Assembly: GCA_013397435.1 (NCBI GenBank)
Contig: VZRG01001506.1
Location: 7,727 to 71,726 of the forward strand
Reading direction: 5' to 3'
DNA from: Erythrocercus mccallii
Lineage: Eukaryota; Chordata; Aves; Passeriformes; Dicruridae
Length of the DNA: 64,000 nt
The position numbers were made by a program, and so were the translations under genes. Of the stretch, positions 57,901-64,000 are shown piece after piece; the stretch's first letter is position 1; the number at the start of each line of letters is the position of its first letter. The notes beneath the pieces were generated by a model that worked only from the letters and a program-made list of their open reading frames with translations, was not told the DNA's origin and searched no databases.

Positions 57901-60900
57901 TCAATTTCCTGCCAGGATTCTTTAAGGCTGTTTTCTTTCCCAGGCCTAAAAAGTTAAGGATAACTGGGAGCAGCAACAGGTTCAGGAAAGGGAAGGGAAA
58001 ACAGCACCCTAGAAGCACTCAATCCCAGCTAGTTTCTCACTATGTGAGGGGACAGTGAAAACACAGCTTGTTTTGCCCGCTGAAGCACAGAAGCCCCCTT
58101 TCTCCAGCCTGAATTATCCAGTTATTTGATACAAATCCTCCCCAAGGTCTGACTGAAGAACTGAGGGCTGCCTTGGCTCAGGATGATGACACCTTCAAAG
58201 CCACTGGGGTTCAGGGATGTTTGCTGAAATGTATTACCTTCCTTTAGCATTCAAACCATGCTGTTTCATGGAAAACACCTAAGCTATGAAAACTTCTCCC
58301 TCTTTTACAGGAAACAGACTCTGAAAACTCCTACTGATGTAGAATGAAACATTTACTGTTTAATATTGCCATTTTAATCATTAGGTAACAGCTCGGAATT
58401 CTCAGCTTAACCACTCCCTCCATTCAGGCCTAGCATGACATATTCTTTTAACTTACTGTGCCAAACCCCTGATTTTATACCCACTCCAACGGAATATAAA
58501 TGCATCTTAATCCCACTTCCCTACTTCTGCCAACAAAAGCTCCAGTGGCTCCTAATGCCTTCCAGCAGAGCAGCCCCATGTTCAGCGTGGCTCCCTGAAG
58601 ACACAGCTGCCCATTCAGGGTGTGCAGGCAGCTCTGCTCCCCTCCCACTCCATCCCCTGACACTTTTTCCTGCCTCATTTTCCATGAGCTTTGCCGAACA
58701 AAGCTCTGGCACGTTTTTTTTTCTGCAGGCACAAGGCAGAGGCCTCATCTCCCTGTGCCTGACTCCCAGCAGGATGGCCCAGACTGACTAAAACAAAAGT
58801 GAAAAGTTAAACAGACTCTGTTCAGCAGCAGCTGTCCTGCTTTCCCATCTGTTTGTTATTGTTTGTTTTTTTCCTGCAGTTATCCATATCCCATCAAGGG
58901 AGAATTAAAGAACCACAATCATAATGACAACAACCATTATGACAAAGGGGATGCAGGAAGGAAATGGGATGTCTAATTCACCTAGGAACACTCCTTACAG
59001 GTGAGAAGATCCCTTCTGCTAGTCCATGTTTGTTCAAGGTGGAGCAGAGAGGTGTTACAGCTTCTGAAGCAGATAAATTGGCTGAGGTTACAGTGCAGAA
59101 GAGGGGAAGCCACAAACATCATCCCTAACTCGTGGTTTGCAAAGCAACTTCATGAAGAGTAGCTGAGTAAAGAAATTTGATGCTGGGCAAAGAAATCCTT
59201 ATCCTGAACAGCAGGTCAAAGCCTTCCCCTGCACCAGCAGCAGTGCCTGGGACAGATCCTGCCAGTCAACATGTGCTGACTGAAGGCCTTGGGTCACCAG
59301 GTGCTCCTGTGCTTTCCCAGGAGGTTTGGAAGTGGAGTGCACCCCACGGAGCAGCCCCAGAGCTGCACCCCAGTGTGCCCTGCACTCACAGCAAGGCTGT
59401 GCCACTCGGGAGGAGAGCAGGGGACACGAGCCAACAGCCACAGGCAGCAAACAAGGACAGCTTCTTTGGGGCTGGGGTAGAGGAGATGCAAACTGCTTCT
59501 TTTCCAGCAAAAACACCAAAAGGCAGGATGAGTTCCCTTTTGTGTGAGCTCACAGGATCTCCCCAGCCCCTGGCTGCACCCTGGTGAGATCCAGGACAAA
59601 CCCAGGCACTGCAGCAAGTCCTGGTGACATTACAAGTCACAATGGAGCCAAGGGACAACTCACTGTGAAATGGGGAGAACAGCTTCTGCTTCCCTCACCC
59701 TCCCAGCAGCGCAAGCTCTGCAGAAATCACCTCCCTCACTCTGTGCCAGCCCTGGAGCTCTCTGGATCTCCCCGAGTAAATTCCACCAGCTAACCTGGCA
59801 GAAAAGGTGTGCAGCTGAAACAAGTTAAATGAAGAGTCAGGCTGGACAGGAGCCAGAGCTCTAGGAAAGGGAAGAGGCTCTCTGTGCACACACCTGGAAA
59901 GGGGAAGGAAAAGCAGGGCCTTGGCTCAAGAGCACTGAGATCTCTTGAGGTCAGCTGAGCTGAGGGCATGGGCTCATCCTCACCCTGCTGCTGTCCCAGG
60001 AGCCCAAGGGAAACAGAAAGGGAAGCAGCAGGGAACACTGCATGGATACCAAAATCCTCTCAACTGACAGATACACACTGACCAGGGTGCCACTGCAACA
60101 CACTGCTCCTCATCTCAGGCAAGAGAAGACATCAAGATGACACAATCAAGACTTTCAGTCTCTGGCACAGAGCACAGCTGAGAGCACTGGCAGGCCTGGC
60201 ACTCACCTGACACCTCCTACCTACTTGACAGGCAGACAGCAAAAGCAGAACATAGCCATGCACTCCCAAAGCAGTGCTGTCCTTGCTCAGATTGTTCATA
60301 TCTCCTACCAGCCAAAAAATACCACAGCACACAAAGTAGAAAAATGAGTGCCACTTCTTTTTTCATCTACCCAAAGGAATAGAGGAATTCCACTCATGTA
60401 ATGGTAACTGAACAAAAAATAACTTTGCCTCCTTTCAAATCAAGCAATATTTTAATATAAAAAACAGGAAGGGCTCTGAGAGCTCTCCTATTTCCTATGG
60501 TGGGCTTTATTAATGCCTTCTGCATTCTTTACCCATCCAGAAGCACATGCCAAAAGCAGGGAGCCAGCCCCATGCCGAAGAGAAGAAATGGGATGGATGC
60601 CATGGATGCCATGAGGCCACAAGAGTTTCTGCAGCAGACACAGCCCCTCCCACAACACTGACCCTCAGCACAGTGACCTTCAGGAGCAGACAGTGCCCTT
60701 AGCCTGATGAAAAGCATGAGATAACAGAAAACCCCTGGAAATCTTTAAAGCTAAAAAACCTCACATCCCCTCCTGTGCACACAAAGAACAAAACTACAGA
60801 GAGAAGTCCCACCTTTGCTAATTTTTTTCAAAGGCAAAGGGAATACATTTAGACAATATTTACAGTTCAGAGCACAACATCTATTATCACAGCACAGTGG

Positions 60901-62588
60901 AACAAAAACCCATCCACTTTTCATTAGATTAATTGCTGTATTGATTAGATCTCTGTTAATTACAACTGGAGCCTTACCACTTTAGGGCAGGGATTGGAGT
61001 CACGTTTCTTAAAAGACTAAAAAACAAAACAAAAAAATACAAGAAGTCCTACATAGGTAAATCAAAGTAGAAGAAAATGTACTGATAAAAAAAATACATA
61101 AAAACTCACTCTAATCTAAACTCCCCTAAGAACTGTCACACTTTGCTTTATCAAAAAGCCACAGCTTTTCACAGTATCATCCTTCATCCTCCCAGTAAGG
61201 CTGAAGGGATGATGAAAGCAAGCTGTGCTGCTGACCCTTAGGACCCCACCACAGACAGGTGAGCAGCAGAGGGAAGGGACACACTCTAAAAACCACTTTA
61301 GCACTCCATCAGCTCCGGCAAGCATTGATCACACCCTTGTTTCAAGGCATGACTGAAGCAGTAAGTAGCAGACTTTTATTTATGTATTTTAAACAAAAGT
61401 AGGATGTCTGAGAACAACCAGAACTATTGAAGGAGAAGTATTAAGGCAAGTAATTAATTTTAAAAGGATTACTGAGAATGTCTCCTGAAGCTACTGCAGC
61501 CAGAATAAAATTAATGCTATGACTTCAGCTTCAATTTTCAGGACACTTATTTGTCTGTAACTACAGTGGAGTCCTGCTCTTCCCCTGCCTCCCAAGGTGG
61601 CAGCTGACCAGTACATGCTACTGGGATTGGACCTACATCATCTTTATCTCTGATCATCATCTCTGCCAGCCTGTAATTACAGCCAGTTCTTCCCCCTCAG
61701 CTGTGCTGGAGTGCACAGATGATGGTAATCTCTGTATCTGAGCAGGGGCTAAACCCATGGAGCCACCAAGGCAACCAAGTCTGAAGGCCAGAAACAAACA
61801 CCACGAGAAACCAGCCAAAGGATGAAGGCCAGAAACAAACACCACGAGAAACCAGCCAAAGGACTCTGCCTATGCCTCCTTTGCCACACTGAGCCACAGT
61901 CAGAGGTCCAGGCTCCTCTGTCTGGGAACAGAACAGTGTCAGCCAGGAGGCCTCACGTTACTGAGCTCCTTCCTGTGTCCCACCAGTTCTCAGAAATGCC
62001 ACAAGCCATGATCGATGCACAAGCAAAACAGCTCACAAATCCCAAATCCATATTTTATTAACACAGATCTGAACACTAAGAAGCTAATGCAGTGACACAT
62101 GGACTTCTGCTGACCCCATGCTGAGCCTACTTCCTCCAAAAACCTTTAAACAATTCCAGTTTTACAGCAAAACCAAGTGAACAGGCAGAATGCTTTTAAA
62201 AACAGATTGTGAACTTGGAGCAGATGGAATAGAATAAAATCAAATGTGATTGTGAGGAATCCACAAACTTGATTCAGCCCTACCAATTGATGACAGTTTG
62301 GAACAGACCAAATGGAGTTTCAGTTTTCCTTACTACACCACCTCATGGAAAGAAACATTCTAATACTTCCTTTAGGACTGTGCTTTGCCAACACAGAGCA
62401 TCCTCTCACCTTGAACATCCCCACAGCTTTTTGGCACGAGGACATGAAGCAATAAATCATAAGGCTGGAAACACAGTAATTGAGGCCTTGTAAATGTGCA
62501 ACAGCAGGTTCCTGACCGAGTGCTCCAGGAGCAGCAGCATCCCTTGTGAGCAGCAGAACAAGGAGAGGTTGGGCAGGGCCCAGCTCAC
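54949..62588 (-). other. NPRL3: NPRL3 large intron (7.6 kb)
   Basis: The longest NPRL3 intron in the window, with donor GTGAGC after CAGGAG and acceptor TCCCCCTGCAG. It contains a perfect 41-bp tandem duplication (61782-61863) and an AT-rich ATTAGATTAATTG-type block near 60920-60965. No CR1 or exon is clear. The open frames have no similarity that I recognise. Confidence 0.88.
61782..61863. repeat. Perfect 41-bp tandem duplication
   Basis: Two exact adjacent copies of a 41-bp unit (61782-61822 and 61823-61863), each beginning TGAAGGCCAG. No difference between the copies suggests a recent event or an assembly artefact. It lies in an NPRL3 intron. Confidence 0.98.
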
Positions 62589-62718
62589 CTCCTGCACGGG
62601 CGGTGCCAGCGGGTTCTTGAACTCGGAGAGGGACACCGGGAGGGAGAACTTGGCCAGCATGGAGGGCAGGTTGTGACCCCGGAACTGACAGGAGAAGGCA
62701 TCTGCCAGGGGAGAATAA
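62589..62718 (-). CDS. NPRL3: NPRL3 coding exon, SPLAD to PPVQE
   Basis: The exon encodes (L)YSPLADAFSCQFRGHNL, PSMLAKFSLPVSLSEFK and NPLAPPVQE, closely matching human NPRL3 ([20 protein letters not shown] is the human counterpart of the first part). The acceptor is CTCTCCTGCAG, with the first base finishing a Leu codon (CT-T). The exon ends in phase 0 at GAG before donor GTGAGC. Confidence 0.97.

Positions 62719-64000
<1,282 letters not shown>

Overview
The window looks like nuclear DNA from a bird (a close sauropsid relative cannot be excluded). The genes have introns with GT-AG junctions. Several interspersed repeats have the 3' end of CR1, the dominant LINE of birds and reptiles. CpG is rare except in two clear CpG islands. 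No prokaryotic operon, CRISPR array, rRNA or tRNA gene was seen.

Two genes are identified by protein sequence. MPG (alkyladenine/N-methylpurine DNA glycosylase) is on the + strand. It has a CpG-island promoter and probable non-coding first exon near 32.8-33.2 kb, three coding exons (37.6, 40.8 and 45.8 kb) and a short 3'UTR. NPRL3 (GATOR1 subunit, Npr3 family) is on the - strand. Its last five coding exons run from the right window edge down to a stop at 48406, and its 5' part lies beyond 64000. MPG followed by convergent NPRL3 is the known vertebrate order on the flank of the alpha-globin cluster, so the globin genes should lie beyond the right edge. In vertebrates RHBDF1 lies on the far side of MPG on the - strand. 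The CpG island at 7.8-8.7 kb, with a good minus-strand splice donor at 8144, fits its promoter and a non-coding first exon. That assignment rests on synteny only, because no RHBDF1 coding sequence was found.

Layout: 1-8.1 kb, probable first intron of the minus-strand gene; 7.8-8.7 kb, CpG island; 8.7-32.7 kb, gene-free spacer with CR1 copies, an 11-bp minisatellite (20.28-20.59 kb), a (CAG)14 tract (28.8 kb) and a perfect hairpin (26.4 kb); 32.7-33.2 kb, MPG CpG island with a 30-bp tandem repeat; 33-46.4 kb, MPG; 46.36-64 kb, NPRL3 3'UTR, exons and introns.

MPG starts base-excision repair of alkylated and deaminated purines. NPRL3, with NPRL2 and DEPDC5, restrains mTORC1 through the Rag GTPases. 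The two are not functionally coupled, but their 3' ends meet tail to tail within a few tens of bases. No wholly new gene system is evident. The most notable items are the convergent poly(A) junction, the higher-order G-rich minisatellite, the repeat inside the MPG island, a CR1 insertion beside the MPG promoter, and a TGAGTCA/AGATAA composite site in the spacer.
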